A DNA stretch of 64,000 nt, taken from contig JAMLIC010000018.1 in assembly GCA_023954375.1 (NCBI GenBank), positions 100,178-164,177 on the forward strand. The letters run 5' to 3'. Made by a program: the position numbers and the translations under genes. The notes below the pieces were generated by a model, which was given only the letters and a program-made list of their open reading frames with translations, made no database searches and was not told the DNA's origin. Positions 25,235 through 33,193 of the stretch are shown in pieces. Within the stretch, counting starts at the first letter, position 1; the number at the start of each line of letters is the position of its first letter. The stretch is from Planctomycetota bacterium. GTDB lineage: Bacteria; Planctomycetota; J058.

Positions 25235-25240
25235 ATTGTA
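25235..25240 (-). promoter_or_regulatory. -10-like TACAAT before the radical SAM gene
   Basis: TACAAT on the minus strand, nine bases before the GTG start at 25225 with no Shine-Dalgarno between. Confidence 0.35.
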
Positions 25241-25245
25241 GGCAC

Positions 25246-25944
25246 ATGACCGTCCACCGGCGCTGGCTGCTCCCGGGCGCGTGGGCCCTCGCGTGGGTCG
25301 GGGTGGCGGCGCTCGTCGCCATGGTGACCAAGGACCCGGCTGCGGAGTTCGCGCGGCTCGGGATCGCCCTCCCCTGGGCGCTCGACGCGCTCCTCCAGGC
25401 GGGCGAGGCGCTGCGCGGCCCGGCGGGCTGGGTGGCCGTGGCCGTCGTACTGGCGCTGGGGCTCCTCCCGGCCCGGGTCGACCCCGGTGCGGCCAGGTCA
25501 TGGTTCGCGCTGGGGCTCGTGCAGGCGGCGGTCGCCCTGCCGCTCGCCTTCGGGACGCTCGCGCTGACGTCGGCGGTCGTGGCGTGCATGTGCCACCACC
25601 CCGAGCCGCCTCCCGCCTGGGCGGCGATCCTGCCGGCCCTCGCCATCGGCGCGCCCCTCCTCGGCCTGGCCCAGGCCGGCGCCTGGGCGCGCGTCGCCTG
25701 GGTCGCGCTCCGCCTGCCGCGGGCGCCGCTCGGCGAGGAGGTCCTGCGCGGCCTCGTCCTCGCCGCCCTGCCGACGCCGCTCCTCGCCGCCGTCGCGCTG
25801 GCGGTCGCCTACGGCGAGGACGCCGCCGCGCCGACCTGGCTCCTCCTGCCGGCGCCGGTCGCCATCGTCGGGACGGCGGCCCTCGCGACGACCTGCGTCG
25901 CCGTGGCGCTCCGCCTCCGACGGCCCACGACGACGGGCGCCTGA
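25246..25944 (+). CDS. Six-helix membrane protein of unknown function
   Basis: 232 residues with about six predicted transmembrane helices (near 7-27, 58-78, 85-112, 122-150, 165-190 and 197-222). A CMCHHPEPPP segment between helices 3 and 4 could bind a metal and is the only distinctive motif. No family recognised. It is divergent from the radical SAM gene, with only 20 bases between start codons, so the promoters overlap. Confidence 0.7.
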   Translation: MTVHRRWLLPGAWALAWVGVAALVAMVTKDPAAEFARLGIALPWALDALLQAGEALRGPAGWVAVAVVLALGLLPARVDPGAARSWFALGLVQAAVALPLAFGTLALTSAVVACMCHHPEPPPAWAAILPALAIGAPLLGLAQAGAWARVAWVALRLPRAPLGEEVLRGLVLAALPTPLLAAVALAVAYGEDAAAPTWLLLPAPVAIVGTAALATTCVAVALRLRRPTTTGA

Positions 25945-25987
25945 AGGCGGCGGCGGACCCCTGAGGCCCGCCGCCGCCCCCCGTCGG

Positions 25988-27331
25988 TCAGCGCTGGACG
26001 TAGGCGGCCGACACCCACAGGTCGCCCGCCGGCGCGCCGGGCCAGGTGACCCGGTACCAGCCGGCCTGCTCGGCGAGGATGCCGACCTCCGCCCCGCGCC
26101 GGAGCGTCGTGACGACGGCGTTCGACGTTCCGGGGCCGCGGCGGACGTTGAGCTCCGTCGCGGTCACCGTCCCGACGGGGGCCGTGCTCGGCGGCGCGCT
26201 CGGCGGCGGCGCGCTCGCCGGCGGCGTGGTCGCCGGCGGCGTGGTCGCCGCGGGCGGCGCCGCTCCGGGCGTGACGTAGTACGACGAGAGCCACAGCTCG
26301 CCCGCCGGCGCGCCGCTCCACGTGACGCGGTACCAGCCGTCGCGCTCGTCGACGATCGCGAACGCGTCGCCCTGGTTCAGCGTGGTCACGACCGCGTGGC
26401 TCGTGCCCGGGCCGCGCCGCACGTTGAGCGTCGGCGAGGCGACGACCCCGCCCGCCGGCAGCGCGGCGGGTGCGTGGCGGCGCGACAGGTCGCGGTCGCC
26501 CGCGGCGTGGCGGCCGTCGGTGTAGCCCCGGGGGTCGGCCAGGCCGCGCAGGTGCCGGTCGAACCACGCGTTGGCGTAGCGGCGCGAGATCTGGCGCTGC
26601 TTCGCCGGCGAGATGAGCGTGAGCGGCAGGCTCAGGTCGCTGAAGTTGCTGTGGTTGCCGCGGGCGATCTCGACGTACTGCTTGTGGCGGTGCCGGATCG
26701 CGTCGTAGGCCGGCCGGCCGAAGGTCCCTGGCACGGCGATCGGGTCGTTCTGCGCCGCGATCACCAGGAGCGGCACGCCCGGGTTCGTGCTCGCGTAGTT
26801 GAGCAGCGTCGGCAGGTGCCGCGCCCCCGGCGCCAGGGCCACGGCCGCCTTGACCCGCCGATCGGTGGCGGCGAGGCCGAACGTGGTCATGCCGCCGAAC
26901 GAGTGCCCCATGGCCCCGAGGCGGTCGAGGTCGAGCGCGTCGAACACCTCGGAGCGCGGGTCGACGTTCGCGCGGAAGAGGACGTCGATGGAGAAGCGGG
27001 CGGCGCGCACCCAGCCCTCGAGGTCGGTCGACGCGCGCGGGAACTGGTCGAACAGGGCGACGGCGTAGCCGCGCGTGGCCAGGTTCTCGGCCAGGCCCTC
27101 GTAGATCGACGGGCTGGCGGTGAGGCCGTGGACGAAGAGGATGGTGGGATGCTGCCGGTCGGCGTCGACCGGGAGGATGACCCGGAGCGTCGAGCGGGAC
27201 CCATCGGCATGGGTCACCGGCAGGTCGGCGCGCCGGACCAGATGCGACCCGTTCGCGGACGGGTCCGAGGCGCGGGCCGCCGGGGCGGACAGCGCGAGCA
27301 GGAGGACGAAGACACCCCCGAGCGTTCTCAT
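25988..27331 (-). CDS. Exported alpha/beta hydrolase with two C-terminal SH3b domains
   Basis: 447 residues. Signal peptide GGVFVLLLALSAPAARA, then a dienelactone-hydrolase/PAF-acetylhydrolase-like domain: ILFVHGLTASPSIY, Ser in LGAMGHSFGGM, an acid in AAQNDPI and His in RGNHSNFSD. After about residue 315 come two bacterial SH3 domains, each with LNVRRGPGTS, VVTTL and GWYRVTW.GAPAGELW, separated by an Ala/Pro/Thr linker. SH3b modules commonly bind peptidoglycan, so the enzyme may be held on the cell wall. The ATG at 27331 gives a normal signal peptide; an ATG at 27397 would place 22 charged residues before it. Confidence 0.85.
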   Translation of the reverse strand: MRTLGGVFVLLLALSAPAARASDPSANGSHLVRRADLPVTHADGSRSTLRVILPVDADRQHPTILFVHGLTASPSIYEGLAENLATRGYAVALFDQFPRASTDLEGWVRAARFSIDVLFRANVDPRSEVFDALDLDRLGAMGHSFGGMTTFGLAATDRRVKAAVALAPGARHLPTLLNYASTNPGVPLLVIAAQNDPIAVPGTFGRPAYDAIRHRHKQYVEIARGNHSNFSDLSLPLTLISPAKQRQISRRYANAWFDRHLRGLADPRGYTDGRHAAGDRDLSRRHAPAALPAGGVVASPTLNVRRGPGTSHAVVTTLNQGDAFAIVDERDGWYRVTWSGAPAGELWLSSYYVTPGAAPPAATTPPATTPPASAPPPSAPPSTAPVGTVTATELNVRRGPGTSNAVVTTLRRGAEVGILAEQAGWYRVTWPGAPAGDLWVSAAYVQR

Positions 27332-27428
27332 GAGCGGGCACTCTCTTCCCGCTCTCCCGACCCGGCCGTGATACCGCCCGGCGGCGCCGGACATCAACGA
27401 AGTCGTCCGATCCGGACGCCCTTTTACC

Positions 27429-27468
27429 CGGCGGTGACGGGCGTCCGCCGAGGACGCCCGTCCCGCCG
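27429..27468 (-). terminator. Strong hairpin after the TOMM-linked operon
   Basis: Arms CGGCGG(T)GACGGGCGTCC and GGACGCCCGTCCCGCCG pair over 17 bases with one bulge and a five-base loop, directly after the alcohol dehydrogenase stop at 27474. No T tract follows on the minus strand. Confidence 0.5.
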
Positions 27469-27473
27469 CGACT

Positions 27474-28649
27474 TCAGGGCCTGAGGACGACCTTGGTGCA
27501 CTCGTCCTGCTTGCGCAGGAACATGTCGTACGCGCCCGGCGCCTCGTCGAGGGACAGGCGGTGCGAGATGATGAACGTCGGGTCGATGTCGCCGTTCTGC
27601 ACGCGCTCGAGGAGCGGCCGCATGTAGCGCTGCACGTGCGTCTGGCCGGTCTTGAGCGTGAGCGAGCGGTTCATGACCGAGCCCATGGGCACCTTGTCGA
27701 CGAAGCCGCCGTAGACGCCGGGGACCGACACCGTCCCGCCGCCGCGGCAGGAGTAGATCGCCTCGCGCAGGGCGCTGGGCCGGTCGGTCTCGAGCTTGAG
27801 GGCCTGCTTGAGCCGGTCGTAGCGGCCCTCGATCCCCGGCGTGTGCGCCTCCATGCCGACCGCGTCGATGCAGTGGTCGGGGCCGAGGCCGCCGGTCATC
27901 TCCTCGAGCGCCTCGCGGACGTCGACCTGCTCGTAGTCGAGGGTCTCCGCCCCGCAGCGCTCCCGCGCCAGACGCAGGCGCTCGGGGAAGCGGTCGATCG
28001 CGATGACGCGGTCGGCCCCGAGCAGGAACGCGCTCGCGACCGCGAACAGGCCGACCGGCCCGCAGCCCCAGACGGCGACGGTGTCGCCCGGCTCGAGCTC
28101 GCACGCCTCCGCGGCCATGAAGCCCGTGGGGAAGATGTCCGAGAGGAAGAGCACCTGGTCGTCGGTGAGCCCGTCGGGGACCACGAGGGGGCCGACGTCG
28201 GCGTAGGGCACGCGCACGTACTCGGCCTGCCCGCCGGCGTAGCCGCCGGTCAGGTGCGAGTAGCCGAAGATCCCGGCCGTCGAGTGCCCCCAGAGCTGCT
28301 CGGCCATCCAGGCGTTGGGGTTCGAGTTCTCGCACACCGAGTACATGCCGTCGACGCACGAGAAGCAGTCGCCGCAGGCGATCGGGAAGGGCACGACCAC
28401 GCGGTCGCCGACGGCGAGGCCGTCGCGCTCGATCCCCTTGCCCACCTCGACGACCTCGCCCATGAACTCGTGGCCGAGGATGTCGCCCTGGGCCATCGTC
28501 GGGACGAAGCCGTTGTAGAGGTGCAGGTCGGAGCCGCAGATCGCGGTGCTCGTGACCTTCACGATCGCGTCCCGCGGGTTGAGGAGCTCCGGCTCCTTCA
28601 CCCGCTCCACGCGCACGTCCCGCGGGCCGTGCCAGACGACCGCCTTCAT
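27474..28649 (-). CDS. Zinc-dependent dehydrogenase of the formaldehyde dehydrogenase type
   Basis: 391-residue medium-chain alcohol dehydrogenase. Catalytic zinc ligands in AICGSDLHLYNG and GHEFMGEVVEVG; structural zinc lobe CGDCFSCVDGMYSVCEN with four Cys; NAD site WGCGPVGLFA. Length and the long insertion around 240-290 fit the glutathione-independent formaldehyde dehydrogenase group, which oxidises small aldehydes or alcohols with bound NAD. It overlaps the preceding SRPBCC gene by four bases (ATGA) and has GGAGGTG at good spacing. It ends the run of minus-strand genes that begins with the TOMM operon, but a 152-base gap separates it and its SRPBCC partner from sagB, so membership of that pathway is uncertain. 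Confidence 0.9.
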   Translation of the reverse strand: MKAVVWHGPRDVRVERVKEPELLNPRDAIVKVTSTAICGSDLHLYNGFVPTMAQGDILGHEFMGEVVEVGKGIERDGLAVGDRVVVPFPIACGDCFSCVDGMYSVCENSNPNAWMAEQLWGHSTAGIFGYSHLTGGYAGGQAEYVRVPYADVGPLVVPDGLTDDQVLFLSDIFPTGFMAAEACELEPGDTVAVWGCGPVGLFAVASAFLLGADRVIAIDRFPERLRLARERCGAETLDYEQVDVREALEEMTGGLGPDHCIDAVGMEAHTPGIEGRYDRLKQALKLETDRPSALREAIYSCRGGGTVSVPGVYGGFVDKVPMGSVMNRSLTLKTGQTHVQRYMRPLLERVQNGDIDPTFIISHRLSLDEAPGAYDMFLRKQDECTKVVLRP

Positions 28650-29620
28650 GAGACACCTCCCGTGAAGAGCCGGGCGAGCGTCCGGTGGACGACCTCGCGC
28701 CGGCCCGACGGCTGGCCCTCGGTCGTGGGCACCTCGCCCGTCTCGAGGACCTGCTTGAAGCGCCGCAGGTCCTCCTTGAGCTGGCGCTCCGGCACCTCGA
28801 TGAAGGCCGGCGCCGCGAGGCGGCCGAGCGCCCCGGCCGGGGGCCGGTACTCCAGCTCGACCCGCACGAGGGTGCCCCGGCCGCCCGGCCGGGCCTCGAA
28901 GCGCACCTCGCCCGCGGCCTCGACGTCGCTCCCCTCGAGGGAGCGCCAGGCGATCAGGCGGTCCGGCTCGTCGTGGACGACCGCCGCCTCCCACTCGACC
29001 GTCGCGCCGCCCGGCGCGCGGGCGACCCAGCGCGACCGCCGCGCGTCGTGCACGCGCACGTCGACGAGGTGCTCCATGAAGCAGGCGAGGTTGCCGAGGT
29101 CGCGCCACGCGCCGTAGCACTCGGCCGGGGACCGGTTGATGGCGATCGTCCGCACGACGCGACGCCGCCCGCCGCCGCCCCGCGGCGCGCGGCGAGAGTG
29201 CCGCACGGCCCAGAGGACGTCGACGGCCGCGACGCCGACGACCGCCGCCGTCGCCGCGGCGACCCGCGCCGGGGTCCGGGCGCGCCCGCCGGCCGCCGCG
29301 CCGCCGAGGAGGGCGAGGTCGATCGCGTCGCCCACGACGCGGCTCCACAGCGCCGGGGCGGGCCGGCGGGCGGCGAGGATCCCGAAGCCGCTGGCCAGCT
29401 CGCGCAGGCCGAGCGCGCGCAGGAGGAGCGGCCGCTGGCGCACGCCGATGAAGCGCGCCAGCGCGTCCGGGGCGAGGAGCTCGGCCAGCCCCAGGCCGAT
29501 GCTGAGCCAGCCGAGCCCGTCGACCACGGCGCGGTCCGCGCCGGCGACCGCCGCGCCGCCGTTGGTCTCCGGCGCCACCCGCGCTTCCTGGCGCGCGGCC
29601 CGCTCGCGGGTCGTCGTCAT
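28646..29620 (-). CDS. Membrane-anchored SRPBCC (cyclase/dehydrase-like) protein
   Basis: 324 residues. The first 140 residues hold several short hydrophobic segments (GLGWLSIGLGLAELL, LLLRALGLRELASGFGIL, AAATAAVVGVAAVDVLWAV). Residues 150-300 are a START-like SRPBCC domain (VVRTIAINRSPAECYGAWRDLGNLACFMEHL, WVARAPGGATVEWEA, LVRVELEY), a fold that encloses hydrophobic ligands. It is immediately upstream of and overlapping the dehydrogenase; this two-gene pair is common in high-GC bacteria. Start ATG at 29620 follows AGGAGG. Confidence 0.82.
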   Translation of the reverse strand: MTTTRERAARQEARVAPETNGGAAVAGADRAVVDGLGWLSIGLGLAELLAPDALARFIGVRQRPLLLRALGLRELASGFGILAARRPAPALWSRVVGDAIDLALLGGAAAGGRARTPARVAAATAAVVGVAAVDVLWAVRHSRRAPRGGGGRRRVVRTIAINRSPAECYGAWRDLGNLACFMEHLVDVRVHDARRSRWVARAPGGATVEWEAAVVHDEPDRLIAWRSLEGSDVEAAGEVRFEARPGGRGTLVRVELEYRPPAGALGRLAAPAFIEVPERQLKEDLRRFKQVLETGEVPTTEGQPSGRREVVHRTLARLFTGGVS

Positions 29621-29772
29621 CGCACCTCCTGCCCTGCCTGGCCCCCGCGGGGGCGCATGCGAGGGCCGCGCCGGAGGGGAGGGCGAGCCGCGCCGCGCCG
29701 GCCGGGACACGCCCGCGTGGCCCGGGACAGGGCTGCCCGTGGGCCCGGGCCCCGGCGGCCCGGCCGGAGTCC

Positions 29773-30483
29773 TCAGCCCAGGGCGCCCGCGTAGAGCACG
29801 GCGTCGTCCGGCGGCAGGCGGAGCCGCCGGGCCGCGCGCGCCTCGCAGACGCCGCCCAGCGGGAGCGTGGTCAGGCCCACCGCCTCGGACGCCAGGCAGA
29901 GCCCCTGCATGAGGTGCCCCGCCTCGAGGAGGAGGAGGCGGAGCGCCCGCTCGCCGTACTTCGGGCGGACCCGGGCCACGTCGCCCACGAGGACCCAGAG
30001 GAGGCACCCGCCCTGGAACTGGTCGAGCGAGGGCGACCAGCCGCGCCACAGCGACCGGTCGTCGCCCGCGACGACCTGCGACAGGTGGTGCCCGGGGCGG
30101 TCGAAGTGGTAGCAGCCCGGGGGCAGCCAACCCGCCGGGTCGAGGGCGACGGCGTAGAGCTCGAGCGCCTGCAGGTCGCCGGCCGACGGCGTCGGCCCGC
30201 GCCCGGCGCCGCCCGTCACGGCGTGCGCCTGGAGGACCCGCGCCAGCGCGCGCGGTGACGGCAGGGCGGTCCCGAGCGCGCGGCGCGAGCGGCGCCGGGC
30301 GAGCACGCGGTCGAGCGACGGGCCCGGGCGCCAGCCCGGATGGGGCAGGGGCCAGGTGGGCAGGCCGACGTAGGACCTCGGCGCGTGCTCCACGCCGGCG
30401 CGCTCGAAGGCCGCGATCCGCTCGCGCAGCTCGGGGAGGAGCGTCGCGTCGAGCTCGGTGCGGCGGATCGGGTCGTCGTCCAC
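29773..30483 (-). CDS. SagB-type FMN dehydrogenase (azoline oxidase)
   Basis: 236-residue nitroreductase-fold protein of the SagB/ThcOx family, which uses FMN to oxidise thiazolines and (methyl)oxazolines to thiazoles and oxazoles in TOMM natural products. Seen: RRSRRALG near residue 70 (FMN phosphate contact), TPSAGDLQALELYAVAL, and Lys175-Tyr176 in RPKYGERALRLLLLEAGHLMQGLCL, the KY pair and EAGH segment characteristic of SagB. It is shorter than two-domain SagB proteins. GTG start with GGAG at seven bases; 13 bases after the YcaO stop. Confidence 0.9.
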   Translation of the reverse strand: MDDDPIRRTELDATLLPELRERIAAFERAGVEHAPRSYVGLPTWPLPHPGWRPGPSLDRVLARRRSRRALGTALPSPRALARVLQAHAVTGGAGRGPTPSAGDLQALELYAVALDPAGWLPPGCYHFDRPGHHLSQVVAGDDRSLWRGWSPSLDQFQGGCLLWVLVGDVARVRPKYGERALRLLLLEAGHLMQGLCLASEAVGLTTLPLGGVCEARAARRLRLPPDDAVLYAGALG

Positions 30484-30496
30484 GGCGCGCTCCGGG

Positions 30497-31732
30497 TCAG
30501 GGGAAGGGATGCGGCGGCACGTCCGCCCAGTCGGCCGGCCCGCGCGGCGCCCACAGCGGGCCGCCGAGGAGCGGGAGGGCGTGGTTGCCGTGCATGGGCT
30601 GGAGCCCGGGGACGATGACCCGCAGGACGCGCCACGCGCCGTCGGCCGCGACCTGCGGCGGCGTGAGGTCGCGGACCAGCGGCGCCCGCGCCGGACCCAG
30701 GCGCGCGAGGAGGGCGGGGAGGTCGTCTTCCAGCGCGGCCTCGGCGCCGGCGTCGACCGGCGGGGAGGTCGCCCGCGCGAACGGCGTCCGCGGGAGCTGG
30801 TCGGGGTGGCGGCTGAAGAAGGTCGCGTGCTCGGCGAAGTCGGCCGGGCGGCCGGGCTCCTGCGCGTGCGCGCCGCGGCCGAGGAGCCAGCGCACGTAGG
30901 CGCGCCCCTGCACCGCCTCGAGCGTGGCCTTGAGCCAGGCGTCGACGCGCCGCTCGCGGCAGGCGGCCCCGGCCGTGAAGCAGGGCCCCTCGCGCTCGGG
31001 CCCCTCGGTGGTGACGACGACCACGTGGCGGGCGAGCGGCGTCGCCACGCGGTAGGCGCGCAGGCGCAGGTGGCCGCGCTCGACCCGCTCGGCGACGCGC
31101 GGCGGGAAGCCGCGGGCGACCTCCTCCCAGGGCCACGCCTCGAGCGGGTAGCGGCCCCACCACATGCCCATGAGGGCGTCGCGCTCGATCACCTCCTGGA
31201 GGCCGCGCAGGGCCACGGGGTCGCCGAGGCGCCCGGCCGACAGGCCGGTGGAGATCCCGGGGCAGATGCGGTGGCGTCGGGGCAGGTAGAGGAACACCAT
31301 CTCCGCCGGAGTCCACACCGGCGCGCCGTCCTCGAGGCGCCGGCAGGGCGTCCAGTCGAGGAGCAGCTCCTCGTCGAAGCGCGCGAAGGGGAAGCCGGGC
31401 TGGTCGTGCTGCCCGGGGTGGAACAGCACCCACGCGTCCGGCCCGAGGGCGGGCTCGTCCATGGGCCACCGGCGGAGCGACGCCTCGCGGAGGAGGTCGT
31501 CCGGGAGCGGGAAGGGCTGCAGGCGCTCGATCGCCTCGCCCAGGCAGGCGAGGCGGGCCGCCTCGTCGGTCCAGCCCGCGCCGCCGACGGCCGCCCGCTC
31601 GGTCCGCGGCCCGGAGGGCGAGAGGGTCGCCGTCCACAGGGGCACGGCCGCGTCGCCCGGGCGCGGGGTGAGCCGCCCGAGGCCCTCGAGGTGCCCGGTG
31701 AACGGGTCCTCGACGCCGCCCGTCAGCGCCAC
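30497..31732 (-). CDS. YcaO cyclodehydratase (SagD-like)
   Basis: 411 residues. YcaO enzymes use ATP to cyclise Cys, Ser and Thr of a precursor peptide to azolines. Present: CLGEAIERLQPF and GLQEVIERDALMGMWW, the two Glu/Arg-rich ATP- and Mg-binding segments, a central GPCFTAGAACRERRVDAWLKATLEAVQGRAYVRW region split here as ACRERRVDAWLKA and LEAVQGR, then LPRTPF. It ends PHPFP, the PxPxP tail shown in azoline-forming YcaOs to matter for catalysis and partner contact. The GTG at 31732 overlaps the upstream partner gene by ten bases; no longer start is needed to cover the domain. Confidence 0.93.
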   Translation of the reverse strand: MALTGGVEDPFTGHLEGLGRLTPRPGDAAVPLWTATLSPSGPRTERAAVGGAGWTDEAARLACLGEAIERLQPFPLPDDLLREASLRRWPMDEPALGPDAWVLFHPGQHDQPGFPFARFDEELLLDWTPCRRLEDGAPVWTPAEMVFLYLPRRHRICPGISTGLSAGRLGDPVALRGLQEVIERDALMGMWWGRYPLEAWPWEEVARGFPPRVAERVERGHLRLRAYRVATPLARHVVVVTTEGPEREGPCFTAGAACRERRVDAWLKATLEAVQGRAYVRWLLGRGAHAQEPGRPADFAEHATFFSRHPDQLPRTPFARATSPPVDAGAEAALEDDLPALLARLGPARAPLVRDLTPPQVAADGAWRVLRVIVPGLQPMHGNHALPLLGGPLWAPRGPADWADVPPHPFP

Positions 31733-32550
31733 GGGCGGCAGGCCTCGCACCCGGGCTCGCGCGCGACGCGGTGCTCGCTCACGGCCAGGGCGCCGGCGTC
31801 GAGCACGTGCAGGCGGTAGAGCGCCGGCGGCGGCGCCGGAGCGGCGGCGAGCTCGACCTTCCACAGGAGGAGCTCGGCCAGCACCGCCTCCCCGCGGGCC
31901 GGGAAGGGCGACGGGCGCACCTCGCCGCCGCGGCGCGCGTGGCCGACCAGGGCGTCGTAGAGCTCCGGCGCGGGCGACAGCCCGCGGAAGCGCAGGACCA
32001 GGCAGGCGAGGCAGGCGCCGTCGCCGGGGAGGAGCAGCGGCGACACCCAGCCGCGGCCCAGCGGGCCGGTGGTGGCCCAGATGGCGTGGTGGCCGGCGGC
32101 GAGGGCCCGCGCGTGGAAGTCGAGCGCGGCGGCGAGGTCGTGGCGGTCCTGGCAGAGCACGGCGAGCGCCTCGCCCTCGCCGCCGGCGCCGGCGGCGACG
32201 CGGTCGAACAGGCCGCCCTGCCCCTCGACGACGAGCGCGAAGCGGCGCGGCGCGACCAGGCGGGGGGCGTCGTCGACGAGGGCGCGCTCGCCCAGGAGGC
32301 GCCGCAGGAGCGCGTCGGCCTCGGCCTCTCGCCCGGGCGCCCGGGCCACGGCGTCGGCCACGGCGCCGTCGCCATCGAGCGCGGCGAGGACGGGCGGCAG
32401 CCAGCGCTCGACCCCGTCGGCGCGCAGCGTGTAGCGGTGGTCCTCGCCGGCGATCAGGCGCACGACGCCGGGCTCGGCGATCACCGTGAAGGGCAGGGCC
32501 AGGCGCAGGCGCCGGCGGCCCCAGGCGTCAGCGCCGCTCGAGGCGGTCAC
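31723..32550 (-). CDS. SagC-like TOMM partner/leader-binding protein with zinc tetrad
   Basis: 275 residues of the kind found next to YcaO proteins (ocin-ThiF/SagC-like, bacteriocin cyclodehydratase domain). The N-terminal 80 residues have the small winged-helix layout of a peptide recognition element that binds precursor leaders. Cys180/Cys183 in CLACLVLRF and Cys268/Cys271 in CEACRPWR at the extreme C-terminus form the zinc tetrad of this fold. The ThiF ATP-binding signature is missing, as in other partner proteins that only present the substrate. GTG start at 32550 overlaps the upstream SRPBCC gene by 23 bases. Confidence 0.85.
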   Translation of the reverse strand: MTASSGADAWGRRRLRLALPFTVIAEPGVVRLIAGEDHRYTLRADGVERWLPPVLAALDGDGAVADAVARAPGREAEADALLRRLLGERALVDDAPRLVAPRRFALVVEGQGGLFDRVAAGAGGEGEALAVLCQDRHDLAAALDFHARALAAGHHAIWATTGPLGRGWVSPLLLPGDGACLACLVLRFRGLSPAPELYDALVGHARRGGEVRPSPFPARGEAVLAELLLWKVELAAAPAPPPALYRLHVLDAGALAVSEHRVAREPGCEACRPWR

Positions 32551-33193
32551 GCACGGCCTCGAGCAGGTAGCCCACCTCGGCCAGGAGCAGGTCGTTGACG
32601 AGGAACGCCGGGTAGCCCGGGACCCGCAGCTCCGCCTCGTAGCGCAGCTGGGTGCGGCCCGGGCCGAGCGGCCGGACGACCCAGCGGCCCCGGTTCACCT
32701 GCCCCTCGGCGTCCCAGGCCGCCACCCGCGCCCCGTCCGGCGCCTCGCCGTGGTCGACGACGATGTCGATCGGGAACCGCCACAGGCGCGAGACCGCCTC
32801 GCCGCGCAGGCGGGTGCGCGTCGCGTCGAGGGGGGACGCCTCGTCCAGGCGCAGCGTCCAGAAGGGCGGGCTGAACGTCTCGCCGAAGCGCGCGTAGTCG
32901 GTGACGACGGCCCACACGGCGTCGGCCGGGTGGTCGAGGACGAGCGCGGCCTCGATGCGCGGCCCGTCTCGCCCCTGCCCGAGCTGGCGCGCCGCGCGAC
33001 GCGCCGGCTCGGTCGGGTCGAGCGGCGTCGGGCTGACGCGCGTCCCGCGCACGTAGAGGAGGGCGAAGACGAGGCCCAGGGCGACGAGCGCGGCCGCCCC
33101 GGCGCGCCGTCCGGCGCGCGCCGCCGCCCCTGGCTCGGGCGCGGCGGGCGCGTCGTCGGGGGACGTCGTCGGCGGCGCGGCGTCGTCGCTCAT
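32528..33193 (-). CDS. Membrane-anchored SRPBCC protein inside the TOMM operon
   Basis: 221 residues. A disordered Asp/Ala/Pro-rich N-terminus, one transmembrane helix (ALVALGLVFALLYV, about 35-50), then a SRPBCC/polyketide-cyclase-like domain (ALVLDHPADAVWAVVTDYARFGETF, FWTLRLDEASPL, FPIDIVVDH, GRTQLRYEAELRVPG). The fold binds hydrophobic ligands or assists cyclisation. Its ATG overlaps the stop of the Cys-rich membrane protein gene (ATGA), and its end overlaps the partner gene, so it is an integral part of the operon. SRPBCC proteins are not standard TOMM maturation enzymes; a chaperone or membrane-delivery role is inference. Confidence 0.83.
   Translation of the reverse strand: MSDDAAPPTTSPDDAPAAPEPGAAARAGRRAGAAALVALGLVFALLYVRGTRVSPTPLDPTEPARRAARQLGQGRDGPRIEAALVLDHPADAVWAVVTDYARFGETFSPPFWTLRLDEASPLDATRTRLRGEAVSRLWRFPIDIVVDHGEAPDGARVAAWDAEGQVNRGRWVVRPLGPGRTQLRYEAELRVPGYPAFLVNDLLLAEVGYLLEAVRDRLERR

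Noticed and set aside
27429..27468. Classical Rho-independent terminators at the hairpins of this window
   Set aside because: None of the hairpins I checked is followed by a T tract on the relevant strand, so they are recorded with moderate or low confidence only.
29621..29772. A short TOMM precursor peptide gene in the gap after SagB
   Set aside because: No short frame with a start and a Cys/Ser/Thr-rich end is visible; the gap is a GC-rich Gly/Pro/Arg-type sequence in all frames.
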